Shown here piece after piece: positions 45,318-55,008 of a stretch of 64,000 bases of DNA. The translations under genes were made by a program, and so were the position numbers. The DNA comes from Enterococcus sp. DIV2402. GTDB lineage: Bacteria; Bacillota; Bacilli; Lactobacillales; Enterococcaceae. The stretch's first letter is position 1; the number at the start of each line of letters is the position of its first letter. A model generated the notes under the pieces. The model was not told the DNA's origin. It saw only the letters and a list, made by a program, of their open reading frames with translations, and did not search any database. Location: positions 941,501 through 1,005,500 of the forward strand of contig NZ_CP147251.1 in assembly GCF_017426705.2 (NCBI RefSeq). Direction: 5' to 3'.

Positions 45318-47066
45318 ATGACTATAGTAGATACCCCGGATTATTTGAAGCATTTAGTTATTTATGAAATTGCTACTAAAAATTTTACGTCGCCTAATGG
45401 ACCACAATCAGGAACATTTGCTTCTTTAACAAAGAAAATATCATATTTAAAAGAGTTAGGTATTAATGCTATTTGGTTGTCTGGACATCAGTGGTGTGAT
45501 GAGAAACACTTTTTTAATATATGGACGGAATATGCTTGTATTCGACCTGATCGATTAGATGAAAGTTTAGGAAGTGAAGTTGAATTCAGAACATTCATTG
45601 AAACAGCGCACGAAGCAGGAATCAAAGTTTTTCTAGACGTTATCACACATGGTGTAATGAAAACAAGTCCACTTGTAATGGAACACCCAAATTGGTTTAA
45701 TGCTGAATCTTGGGGAATGTTTGATTATGACTGGTATGGAGATCATCCTGATTTAGATGAATGGTGGATTGAAACCTGGTTTCGCTATGTGAGAGATTTT
45801 GATGTAGATGGTTTTCGTTTAGATGTTGCCCATTACCGCAATGATTTATGGGCAAAAATTCGTCATAAGTCTAAAGCGATTGGTAAGGACATTGCGATTA
45901 TTGCAGAAAATGGTCCTGCAATTCGAGGAGTTGTAGACATGTTGCAACACGGTGAAGCTATTTCTCATAATTATGGGTTAAATAAGTCCTCTAGAATTCT
46001 TCATGATCCAATTGGTTATTTTAAGGATAGACAACAACGTTTAGGAGAGAATTATACGCTAAAAATTTTTTATAAAGATGGAACGGTTCAAGATAGTCAA
46101 GAGAATCATTGGTATGAAAAAGAACGTGTTCCCGAAATATTTTGGGAAGGATATGAAAGGCAGACGTGTGTTATCGGAGACGTTATGTATGAAAATCAAA
46201 TTGGCAAACTAACAATAAAAAACTATTTTGAAGAAAAGAAAATTGAAAATATTCAACTAAAGGATACTATTGGTCAATTGTGGAACAGCAATATAGAATT
46301 AGAGGGAATTATTGAAGTGGATTTCCGAATCACAGTAAAAAAAGATAAAAATGAATTACAGCTAGAGTTTCCAATAAGAATTCAAGACGGACAACTTTTA
46401 TCGACACAAATCAGTTGTCATGACGGTGGCTGGATTGGTTTTCCTAGTAATGAAAATCCTTATTGTGCCCAAGGTAGTCGCTATTTGATGGGATATGTGG
46501 GATTACTTTCACCTGGAGTGCCCGTTTTCATGGCGGGAGAAGAATTCAATGCAGACTATCGACCATTGCCAAATTTGTCGCCCAATTTATTTGGTGATGG
46601 TGTAACTACAGGTGCTCGCTGGTTATATGGAAATTGGTTGGATTGGGAACAACTAAATGATTCCTTAAAAAATGCGATGTTTCAGGATGTAAAACGACTC
46701 ATTGCTATTCGACATAAATATTCTCATTTAATACATGGTTATAGGATGAAAGAAGCGATAATGCCGTATGCAACGATTGATTATTCTAGCGAAGAGATTT
46801 TACCAACGCCCTATTATTATCAAGACGAGCAACGGATAATTGTAGTAGCGGCTAATCCAAATATCGACCGAGCAGTTACTATTACCTTTGATTTTAGTCA
46901 AGTTCTTTCTACGAATAAGAATCAAGTAACCGTTCTTTTTGGAAATAAAACAATAAATCAACAACAGGAATTTAGTATCCATGAGCTAAACAAGACACAA
47001 TGGATGATTGAAAAAGATCAGACTGCACAAGGCGGTGTATTAATTTTGGAAATACAAAAAGGATGA
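45318..47066 (+). CDS. GH13 alpha-amylase-family glycoside hydrolase
   Basis: A 582-residue GH13 enzyme without a signal peptide, so it acts on imported oligosaccharides. The nucleophile aspartate is in DGFRLDVAHYR (about 173), the acid/base glutamate in AIIAENG (about 197), and the final catalytic HD pair in SCHDGGW (about 370). A C-terminal beta domain follows. The region-I sequence reads FLDVITHG, in place of the usual DxxxNH. The substrate could be a maltodextrin or another alpha-glucan; the family members nearest to it are not clear to me. Its stop codon is inside the right-hand flanking terminator. Confidence 0.86.
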   Translation: MTIVDTPDYLKHLVIYEIATKNFTSPNGPQSGTFASLTKKISYLKELGINAIWLSGHQWCDEKHFFNIWTEYACIRPDRLDESLGSEVEFRTFIETAHEAGIKVFLDVITHGVMKTSPLVMEHPNWFNAESWGMFDYDWYGDHPDLDEWWIETWFRYVRDFDVDGFRLDVAHYRNDLWAKIRHKSKAIGKDIAIIAENGPAIRGVVDMLQHGEAISHNYGLNKSSRILHDPIGYFKDRQQRLGENYTLKIFYKDGTVQDSQENHWYEKERVPEIFWEGYERQTCVIGDVMYENQIGKLTIKNYFEEKKIENIQLKDTIGQLWNSNIELEGIIEVDFRITVKKDKNELQLEFPIRIQDGQLLSTQISCHDGGWIGFPSNENPYCAQGSRYLMGYVGLLSPGVPVFMAGEEFNADYRPLPNLSPNLFGDGVTTGARWLYGNWLDWEQLNDSLKNAMFQDVKRLIAIRHKYSHLIHGYRMKEAIMPYATIDYSSEEILPTPYYYQDEQRIIVVAANPNIDRAVTITFDFSQVLSTNKNQVTVLFGNKTINQQQEFSIHELNKTQWMIEKDQTAQGGVLILEIQKG

Positions 47067-47103
47067 GCAAAGTGTACACTTCGCTCATCCTTTTTTATGT
47101 TGT
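47056..47103. terminator. Two-way terminator, right copy of the repeated pair
   Basis: GGATGAGC and GCTCATCC with an inner AAGTGT/ACACTT pairing. It contains the GH13 stop codon and, on the other strand, the last codons of scrR. Nearly identical to 37586-37636. Confidence 0.85.
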
Positions 47104-48077
47104 TTGACTGGGTAAGACTTTAACCGGTAATTTATAGGCAGATTCGAGTTGTTTATCTGGATAGGTGATGCGTTGAATCAATAATTCCACAAGTAATTCA
47201 GCTAATTCATCAATGGGTTGTCCAATAGTCGTTAATTGGGGAAAGTAATTCTGTATAAAGCGGGTACCATCATAACCAATTAATTTTAATTCTTTTGGAA
47301 TATCTCGTTGCATTTCTTGACACAGATTATAAACAAGAATTGCCGTTAAATCATCTGTACAAAATAAGCTATCAACATCTTCTTCTTCCAAGATTCGTTT
47401 AAGGCGCATCGTTTTTAAGGCGAGAGAGTGTTCAAATGATTCAAAACGATAGACATGCTCGGTTAAATTTTTTGTTTTGAGAAAATCACGATAGCCATGG
47501 AGTCGATTATTTGTGGGGGAATCAGACGCGTTGCTACCAGTAATAATCCCAATTTTTTTAGCTCCTTGTGAAAATAGGTATTCTGTTGCCAAATAACCGC
47601 CTTGATAATTATCGCCACCCACAATGGGAATGCTGTCTGCTAAGGCTCGGTCAAAAGAAACAATCGGCAAATCGACTTGTTCATATTCTTTGATACCTAG
47701 ATTATGAGCCCCAGCGATAATTCCATCGACTTTATTCGCTGCAAGCATATTTAAATAGGCTTGTTCTTTTTCTTTATTATTGGCACTGTCACATAAAATG
47801 GATTTGTAGCCGCGCTCAAAAAATTTAGTTTCAAGCTTTTCAACTAATTCACCAAAAAGGGGTTTGCAACGGTTGGAAAGATTAATCCAATTAGTTGGGT
47901 ATTTTTCCCTTGAAGTGAACGTGCTAATGAATTTGGTTGATAATTTAACTCTTTCATTGCCGCATGGACTTTATCAATAGTTTTTTGGCTTAATGAACCG
48001 TAGTTATTAATCACACGTGAAACAGTTGTTGGTGAAACACCTGCTTTTTTTGCAACATCTGTGAGTTTAATTGCCAT
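47095..48077 (-). pseudogene. scrR: LacI-family sucrose repressor, frameshifted (scrR)
   Basis: The N-terminal 77 residues (48077-47844) hold the LacI helix-turn-helix (IKLTDVAKKAGVSPTTVSRVI) and hinge; the sugar-binding half continues in another frame from about 47860 down to 47095. The break is in a run of five As at 47854-47858 (plus strand): with one more base the frame reads on as NPFFGELVEKLE, joining both halves into a normal protein of about 327 residues. As given, the product would be a short DNA-binding fragment. Either a true loss of repressor function or a base lost in sequencing. It lies 12 bases after scrB. Confidence 0.85.
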
Positions 48078-48089
48078 CGTTTGGACTCC

Positions 48090-49577
48090 TTAATTTTGTG
48101 ATGATGACCGTAACTCCCAGTAATTACCAGTATATTCACCTTGAGTGCCTTCGATAAAGAGCTGTGTTTCGCCTGTTTGTGGGAAAACACGTGAGGTTAA
48201 GGCATATTCACCATCATTAACGAAAATTTCGCAAATAGATTGATCGGCAAATACTTGTAATTTCAATGCACGGCTTTGAGTAAGTTCAACTGTGCGTGTT
48301 GTACCAAATTTTTCGTTTAAAGGTAAGCTCATTTGGGAACGGTCTAAGGTTATCTTACCATTTTTTGTGTCAAAATGAAGCGCTAACTGGTAGTTATTTT
48401 GTTCATCTGCAAAGAAAGAAAGAACCCCTTCACTATTTGCTGGTAAAGTTATTTCTAATTCATAGCAATTAGTTGTATTTTCAACAAGTGCTTGTTGGAG
48501 ACCGATTGTGCCTTTTAAGGCTGTTTGCTTTTGGCGTAACTCTTTGTGTTCTGCTACAGGTAATTGATACAAATGATTGTCTTTAATTGTTAATTCACGT
48601 ACGAGACTTAAGCAATGTGCCCAGCCTTCTTCATCTGTTGGATACTCTAATTCGGGTAAACCGGCCCAACCAACACTTAATACACGTCCATCAGGAGCGT
48701 TAAACGCTTGAGTAGCATAGATATCAAATCCATAATCTAAGTTTTGTAACGGTTGTGGATTGATGAGTTTTACATCGTCACTATCAAAAGCATCGCCAAT
48801 GACTACCATATTTGGATAAATATTATCATAAGGTGTCACAGATTGCGCCATTCCTTGAGGACAAAACAGTAACACAGGTCGTTCGTCAATAAAAACTAAG
48901 TTGGGACATTCAACCATAAAACCCATTGATTCTTTGGTAAAGTCTAGTTCTCCTAATAAGCACCAATCTGTTAAATCAGCACTTTGGTAGACCAATACTT
49001 TCCCTTCTTCTTGATCATTTTGTGCACCAATCACTAATAAATAGCCTTTTTCATAGGGAATGACTTGTGGGTCACGAAAATGAGTCGTGTAGCCTTTAGG
49101 CGGAGCTGGAATGAAAGGTTGTTCAATCTTTGTCACTTGATTATTTTTGTCCATCCAAGCACCCATTTGATAAGAAGCGCGTTCCCAATTTTCTCCACGA
49201 ACATTTCCAGTGTAGGCTAGTAGTAATTGATCGCCAACAGGTAAAGCTGTTCCTGAATAAACGCCATGACTGTCATACGGATTATCTGGAAGTAAACCAT
49301 ATCCTTCATCTTTCCAATCTACTAAATTAGTGGAAGAAAGGTGATACCAAGACTTTAACCCATGAACTGGACCGAATGGATATAGCTGGTAAAACAAATG
49401 CCAACGACCATTAAAATAAGAAAAACCATTTGGATCATTTAATAATCCAGAGTTTGGTTGGATGTGATAGTTCATATGCCAGAGAGAATTTTTTTTAGCT
49501 GTAATTAATTTTTGTGAATAATCTTTATCCCATTGTCCATATGGGCGATACCTCATTTCAGTTGTCCATTCATTCAT
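48090..49577 (-). CDS. scrB: Sucrose-6-phosphate hydrolase, GH32
   Basis: Splits sucrose 6-phosphate into glucose 6-phosphate and fructose. The 495-residue GH32 protein has the nucleophile motif LLNDPNGF (about 42-49), FRDPQVI and the acid/base motif VECPNLVF, and a C-terminal beta-sandwich. I use the ATG at 49577 (10 bases after AGGAG); a TTG two codons earlier is also possible. It diverges from scrA and is followed by scrR. All catalytic motifs are intact. Confidence 0.93.
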   Translation of the reverse strand: MNEWTTEMRYRPYGQWDKDYSQKLITAKKNSLWHMNYHIQPNSGLLNDPNGFSYFNGRWHLFYQLYPFGPVHGLKSWYHLSSTNLVDWKDEGYGLLPDNPYDSHGVYSGTALPVGDQLLLAYTGNVRGENWERASYQMGAWMDKNNQVTKIEQPFIPAPPKGYTTHFRDPQVIPYEKGYLLVIGAQNDQEEGKVLVYQSADLTDWCLLGELDFTKESMGFMVECPNLVFIDERPVLLFCPQGMAQSVTPYDNIYPNMVVIGDAFDSDDVKLINPQPLQNLDYGFDIYATQAFNAPDGRVLSVGWAGLPELEYPTDEEGWAHCLSLVRELTIKDNHLYQLPVAEHKELRQKQTALKGTIGLQQALVENTTNCYELEITLPANSEGVLSFFADEQNNYQLALHFDTKNGKITLDRSQMSLPLNEKFGTTRTVELTQSRALKLQVFADQSICEIFVNDGEYALTSRVFPQTGETQLFIEGTQGEYTGNYWELRSSSQN

Positions 49578-49611
49578 TATCAATAAGCTCCTTTTAATTA
49601 TTCTTGCTTTA

Positions 49612-49643
49612 AAGATAGCTTTTTTTGTTCATTTTGTCAAACG
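49612..49643 (-). promoter_or_regulatory. scrB promoter with ScrR-type site
   Basis: On the minus strand TTGACA (49640-49635) is 17 bases from TATCTT (49617-49612). The -35 lies in CGTTTGACAA (49643-49634), a sequence repeated at the scrA promoter, so this is a likely repressor site. Confidence 0.6.
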
Positions 49644-49720
49644 GATGACAATTCAATTAACATTTATAAATCAATAAAGATTGCGTTTTCTAAAAAAAAT
49701 ATAAAATTTATTTTGATAAA

Positions 49721-49774
49721 CGTTTGACAATTCTGGTTAATGCGTTATAATAAAAATCAGAAAAAGCGATTACA
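49721..49774 (+). promoter_or_regulatory. scrA promoter, ScrR-type site and cre-like site
   Basis: TTGACA (49724-49729) and TATAAT (49746-49751), 16 bases apart, form a near-consensus promoter. CGTTTGACAA overlaps the -35. AAAAAGCGATTACA at 49761-49774 fits 12 of 14 cre positions. Confidence 0.6.
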
Positions 49775-49791
49775 TTCGAGGAGGAAATAAA

Positions 49792-51734
49792 ATGGATCAC
49801 AAAAAAGTTGCGTTAGAAGTGATTGAAGCAGTCGGAGAAGATAATCTGGTTGCAGCGGCCCATTGTGCAACGCGCCTGCGTTTAGTTTTGAGAGATTCAA
49901 GTAAAATCGATCAAAATGCACTGGATAACAACGATGATGTGAAAGGAACGTTTGAAACAAATGGACAGTATCAAATCATTATTGGACCTGGTGATGTAAA
50001 TAAAGTGTATGCAGAAATCGTCCAAGCTACTGGTGTCAAAGAAGCATCAACGGATGATTTGAAAGAAATCGCTAGCAGTGGGAAAAAACCGAATCCGATC
50101 ATGGCGATGGCTAAAGTATTATCAGATATTTTTGTCCCATTAATTCCAGCCTTAGTTGCTGGTGGTTTGTTAATGGCGATTAACAATGTATTAACGTCAC
50201 AAGGTTTATTTGGACCCCAATCAGTTGTAGAAATGTTTCCGGCATTTAACGATTTTGCAAGTATTATTAATTTATTAGCGTCGGCACCATTTGCTTTCTT
50301 ACCAATATTAGTAGGATTTTCAGCAACACAACGTTTTGGTGGTAATGGATATTTAGGAGCAGCCATGGCTATGGCTATGGTTATGCCAGATTTGGTAAAC
50401 GGTTATGGCGTAGCAAATGCAATTGCTGAAGGAACCATGCCTTATTGGAATATCTTCGGTTTACAAGTTGCACAAGCTGGTTATCAAGGTTCTGTTTTAC
50501 CAGTTCTAGCAGTTTCTTACATTTTGGCTAATTTGGAAAACTTCTTCCATAAAAGAATTCCTAAAGTATTTGACTTTACCTTTACGCCAATGCTAGCAGT
50601 AATTATTACTGGATTTTTAACTTTTACCATTGTTGGACCTGTAATGCGGACCGTTTCTGATGGTTTAACAGATGCATTGGTTTGGTTATATAGTACAACT
50701 GGTGCAGTTGGTTTAGGATTGTTTGGTACCTTCTATTCTTCAATTGTTATTACTGGTTTACACCAAAGTTTCCCAGCGATTGAGACAACATTGTTAGCAG
50801 ACGTTGCTAAAACAGGTGGATCGTTTATCTTCCCAATTGCAGCAATGGCAAATATCGCACAAGGTGCCGCAACATTTGCGATATTCTTTATTACAAAGAA
50901 TGAAAAACAAAAAGTTTAGCATCTTCTGCGGGAATCTCAGCAATGTTAGGAATTACTGAACCGGCAATTTTTGGGGTTAACTTGAAGTTAAAATATCCAT
51001 TTGTTTGTGCGATGATTGCTTCAGGAATTGCAAGTGTGTTCATTGGTTTGTTCCATGTATTATCGGTATCAATGGGACCTGCTGGTATTATTGGATTCAT
51101 CTCAATCGCAGCTAAATCTGTACCAAGTTTCTTGATTTGTGCCGTGATTAGTTTTGTTTTAGCATTTGTCTTAACATTTGTTTACGGTAAAAAGAAAATG
51201 TCTGAATCAGAAGTAGCAGTAGTAACTGAAGGAACAACAGTAGTGACACCAGAAGCTCCAGTAACATCAGAAATGACTGTCAAAGCAGAAAAAGTAAGCT
51301 CTCCAGTGAAAGGTCAAGTAGTCGCATTATCGACAGTTAATGATCCTGTTTTTTCAAGCGAAATGATGGGCAAAGGAATTGCAGTAAAACCTGTGAGTGG
51401 CGAAGTTTTCGCACCAGTTGATGGTATCTTGACAGTAGTTTATGAGACAAAACATGCATATGGTATTGAATCAGATAATGGCGCTGAAATTTTAATTCAC
51501 ATTGGAATTGACACTGTCAATTTAGCAGGTGAGCATTTCACAACAGCCAAACAAAGTGGCGATAAAGTCAAAAAAGGTGATTTGCTAGGTACGTTTGATC
51601 GTGAAGCTATTCAAAAAGCGGGTTATGATGATACAGTAATGGTCATTGTGACTAATACAGCAAATTATTCTGACATCGCTCCTTTAGCAAAAACAGGCGT
51701 AGATGCAGGCGAAGAAATTTTGGAAGTTAAATAA
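49792..51734 (+). pseudogene. scrA: Sucrose-specific PTS EIIBCA, frameshifted (scrA)
   Basis: Imports and phosphorylates sucrose. Part 1 (49792-50919) holds EIIB with the phosphorylated cysteine in [10 protein letters not shown] (about residue 25) and most of EIIC. Part 2 (50943-51734, frame open from about 50914) holds the end of EIIC and an EIIA domain with the histidine in EILIHIGIDTVNL. The break is at five As at 50909-50913: with one more A the frame runs on through [20 protein letters not shown]. The full protein would be about 647 residues. As given, EIIA and the end of EIIC are cut off. Alternatives: base missed in sequencing, or slippage that restores some full-length protein. Confidence 0.85.
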
Positions 51735-51737
51735 TAG

Positions 51738-51779
51738 AAAGCGACTTGAAAGAATGTATTCTTTCAAGTCGCTTTTTCT
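51738..51779 (+). terminator. Terminator after scrA
   Basis: AAAGCGACTTGAAAGAAT and ATTCTTTCAAGTCGCTTT form about 18 pairs, followed by Ts. Confidence 0.87.
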
Positions 51780-51821
51780 AACAGTCAGACTGAAATTCAT
51801 AACGTTTAGAATGGAATAAGA

Positions 51822-51858
51822 AAAACTAGTTCATCAGACTTATTGATAAACTAGTTTA
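51822..51858 (-). terminator. Terminator of the GH36 gene
   Basis: On the minus strand AAACTAGTTTATCA pairs with TGATGAACTAGTTT (one mismatch) and is followed by TTCTT. Confidence 0.7.
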
Positions 51859-51864
51859 CTATTA

Positions 51865-54039
51865 TTATATTTTTTTCCAATGAAACACATGTGTATGAAA
51901 ATCTTCTTTGACACGAGGAATCAACACACCAGCTTGATTTAATTCTGCTCCGCTGTATTGCTGGTTCGTGTGAATATCTTCGTAAATTGCCTCTGCCTCA
52001 AGATAGTGCATTTTTAAATAGTTAGTTGGTAACGCCGGTCTAGATAGACCATTAAAATAAATAGCAATGGCTTCTTCGTCATTCATAAACAACCAACCAC
52101 TAGCAAAATAGGTATCTGGTGCTTGCAAGCGATAAAACTTACCAAATTGGAATAAGTGTCGATGGGCTTGATAAAAAGCAATCTGTTGTTGGACTTCTTG
52201 AATATCTTCTTTGGACAATGACTGTAAATCCAACTCATACCCTAAATTGCCACTCATTGCTAACCAGCCACGTGTTTCCAGTGGTGTGTTTCTTCCGACT
52301 TGATGATTGGGAGTAGTTGACACATGCGCACCCATCATAATTGGTGGATATAAGTAGCTATAACCATATTGAATGACGCTGCGACAAAGCGCGTCAGAAT
52401 TATCACTGGTCCAAGTTTGAGGCATATAATACATCATACCAGGATCAAAACGTCCACCACCACTTGAACAATTTTCAAATAAACAATCGGGAAACTTTTT
52501 GATTAAGACGTCTAATATGCGATACAACCCAAGTACATAGCGATGCCCAATTTCTTTTTGTTGATTAGTTGCAAAAAATGAACTACCTACTTCAGTTAAA
52601 TGTCGATTCATATCCCACTTAATATAATCAATGTCACCCGTTTGTAAATAATTAGTTAAGATTAGAATTAAATAATCTTGTACATCCGTACGACTAAGGT
52701 CAAGCACTAATTGTTGTCGTCCTTCTGTTAATGGATAGTTAGGAACTTGAAGAGCCCATTCAGGATGTTCTTGGAACAATTGACTTTGTTTGGAAAGCAT
52801 TTCAGGCTCGAACCATAGACCAAACTGCATGTCTAAGCGATGAACTTCTTTTGCTAATCCATGAATACCATTAGGTAACTTATTTTGATTGACAAACCAA
52901 TCCCCCAAAGAAGAATCGTCAGAATGGCGTTCACCAAACCAACCATCATCTAAAACAAATAATTCAATGCCAACTTCGGCTGCTTTGTGTGCTTGATTAA
53001 TTAATTCTTGTTCAGATAACTCGAAATAATTTGCTTCCCATGTGTTTAAGAGAATCGGACGTTCTTTCTGCGCCCAATTAGTAGGAACTAAATGCTCTTG
53101 ATATAACTGATGAAAAGTTTGGGACATGCCATTTAAGCCTTGATTTGAATAATTTAAGACAACTTCTGGTGTGTAAAAAGTATCGTTTGATTTTAATTGC
53201 CACTCAAAATGGTCAGGATGAATGCCTAACTGGACACGAGTCGTACCATATTGTTCTAGCTCTACCTGAGCAATGAAATTACCACTATAAACGAAATGAA
53301 AAGCAAAAACTTCTCCTTGAAATTCAGACGTATAAGGAGCAGTTAACGCCACAAACGGTTGATGTTGAGGACTACTTGTCCCACGAGTGCTTTCGATTCG
53401 ATGAATGCCTGAACGTATCGGTTGGCGTGTAATATTTGCTTCATTCGTATGGGATCCATCCAAAGTAATTAAATCAAACTGACTTTCAGCTAAATCAATA
53501 GACATTGATCCCGCATTTTCCAAAGCGACAGTCGTCTCACTTAAATTAATGTAGACAGCTCGACGCGTGATGATGGGATAATTTTCAAATAAAGTATAAA
53601 TTAAACGCATTTCTAGTTGTTGTACAGCATCTTTTAAAATAATTTCTAGTGTCGTTACATCAGCAGTGGCATGTAAGCTTGGTAAACCTGGAATTGCTGA
53701 TTTACTTTCTGAAATCGAATAAGAGTCATAGCGGAAATCAGTAACATCATGCCCGTCTTGTGAACGGATTTGATAATTTGCAATGCGGTGATCGCCGTTT
53801 CCTTGCGTACTTGTTTCTAAGGGCAAAGTATTTAGTGAAAAGGTACGTTCTTCTGGAAACGGATTTGTCGCAAAGCCACGATCAATAAATTGCAATTGAT
53901 TACTACCAGCATAAGAGGGCAAAGCTTTCCCCCAATAACGATGTGTAAGATAGCATTCTTTTTCAATTCCAATGACATAGCTCATTTGTTGATTGCTTAG
54001 ATGAAAGTAATGTGTTTTTTCATCAAATTTTATTGGCAT
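51865..54039 (-). CDS. Alpha-galactosidase, GH36
   Basis: Removes alpha-galactose from melibiose or raffinose-type sugars inside the cell. The 724-residue protein has a large N-terminal beta domain (about 1-330), the catalytic barrel with the nucleophile aspartate in YIKWDMNRH (about 475) and the acid/base aspartate in WTSDNSDA (about 540), and a C-terminal beta domain. Other family marks are NTWEANYFE and LFVLDDGWFG. There is no signal peptide. It diverges from an AraC regulator with a gap of 56 bases, which suggests control by that protein. Confidence 0.93.
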   Translation of the reverse strand: MPIKFDEKTHYFHLSNQQMSYVIGIEKECYLTHRYWGKALPSYAGSNQLQFIDRGFATNPFPEERTFSLNTLPLETSTQGNGDHRIANYQIRSQDGHDVTDFRYDSYSISESKSAIPGLPSLHATADVTTLEIILKDAVQQLEMRLIYTLFENYPIITRRAVYINLSETTVALENAGSMSIDLAESQFDLITLDGSHTNEANITRQPIRSGIHRIESTRGTSSPQHQPFVALTAPYTSEFQGEVFAFHFVYSGNFIAQVELEQYGTTRVQLGIHPDHFEWQLKSNDTFYTPEVVLNYSNQGLNGMSQTFHQLYQEHLVPTNWAQKERPILLNTWEANYFELSEQELINQAHKAAEVGIELFVLDDGWFGERHSDDSSLGDWFVNQNKLPNGIHGLAKEVHRLDMQFGLWFEPEMLSKQSQLFQEHPEWALQVPNYPLTEGRQQLVLDLSRTDVQDYLILILTNYLQTGDIDYIKWDMNRHLTEVGSSFFATNQQKEIGHRYVLGLYRILDVLIKKFPDCLFENCSSGGGRFDPGMMYYMPQTWTSDNSDALCRSVIQYGYSYLYPPIMMGAHVSTTPNHQVGRNTPLETRGWLAMSGNLGYELDLQSLSKEDIQEVQQQIAFYQAHRHLFQFGKFYRLQAPDTYFASGWLFMNDEEAIAIYFNGLSRPALPTNYLKMHYLEAEAIYEDIHTNQQYSGAELNQAGVLIPRVKEDFHTHVFHWKKI

Positions 54040-54095
54040 AATGGTTCTCCTTTTTAGTTGAAATTCGTTATACTAAGCATAGAGGAGGGGAAAAT

Positions 54096-54923
54096 ATGAC
54101 ACAAGACGAAATTATTGAGGAAGATAGGACAAAATTGCGTCCCTTTTTCTCCCATCGATTTCTTTTCCCAACAACAGAACAGTTACCTTATTTAAAAGGT
54201 TTTGGATTAGACTATTCGCCTAAAGAGTATTATTGGGATGCCAAAGAACGACAAGACTCTTTCGTCGTTTTTCAATATACATTAAGCGGTACAGGGTATT
54301 TAGCAACAAAAAATAAAATTTATGAATTAAATGAACAGACTTTCTTTTTAGCAGAACTGCCGAATCAGTTTACTTATTATCGTGGTGAAGAGGAATGGAG
54401 TTTTGTTTATATTGAATTTTCTAAAGAATTTTTGCAGTGGTTATCATTGCCAATACAAATTGGCACCTGCTCAAAAGAACGTGTCGAACAAATGTTGGTA
54501 CAACTTAATAAATTGGTAATTGAAGAACCATCGTTATATGTAAATTCGCGATGTGCGTATGATTTATTTTTAACTATTAAAGAAGTTTTACTAACAAAAA
54601 CTGCTATCACAGAGCAAATCAAAGACTATTTAGAGACACATTACAAAGATAGCCTTTCTTTGGATGATTTAGAAGAAACTTTTCAAATTTCCAAATACAA
54701 AATTATTCGGGATTTTGAGAAGGAGTATCAGCAAACGCCGATTAATTATTTGAATAACTACCGAATGATACAGTCTTTACGTTATTTGCAAGAAGAGATG
54801 ACAGTCAAAGAAATTGCTGAAGCAGTGGGTTTTTCTGATTATAATTATTTTTCTCGGGTATTTAAAAAGATTATGGGATTTACTCCCAGTAGGTATCGCA
54901 AAGAAATACTAGGGAAATTATAA
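54096..54923 (+). CDS. AraC-family regulator beside the alpha-galactosidase
   Basis: A 275-residue regulator with a cupin-type sensor (about 1-150) and a C-terminal double helix-turn-helix (about 180-275; LDDLEETFQISKYKIIRDFEKEY, VKEIAEAVGFSDYNYFSRVFKKIMG). It most likely senses an alpha-galactoside and turns on the divergent GH36 gene, like RafR/MsmR-type activators, though no matching transporter gene lies here. Confidence 0.88.
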   Translation: MTQDEIIEEDRTKLRPFFSHRFLFPTTEQLPYLKGFGLDYSPKEYYWDAKERQDSFVVFQYTLSGTGYLATKNKIYELNEQTFFLAELPNQFTYYRGEEEWSFVYIEFSKEFLQWLSLPIQIGTCSKERVEQMLVQLNKLVIEEPSLYVNSRCAYDLFLTIKEVLLTKTAITEQIKDYLETHYKDSLSLDDLEETFQISKYKIIRDFEKEYQQTPINYLNNYRMIQSLRYLQEEMTVKEIAEAVGFSDYNYFSRVFKKIMGFTPSRYRKEILGKL

Positions 54924-55008
54924 TGTGTGAGCTAGTCTATATGAGCGGTAAAGTTGACTACTAATTTAAAGTAAGCTATTTTGAATAAAAATAGTTGGAG
55001 GTGTATCT

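Noticed and set aside
47095..48077. Two separate small regulator genes in place of one scrR
   Set aside because: The second half lacks a DNA-binding domain, and one added base joins both parts into a normal LacI-family protein.
49971..50366. Open frame of 131 codons opposite scrA
   Set aside because: Antisense shadow; no ribosome site or family features.
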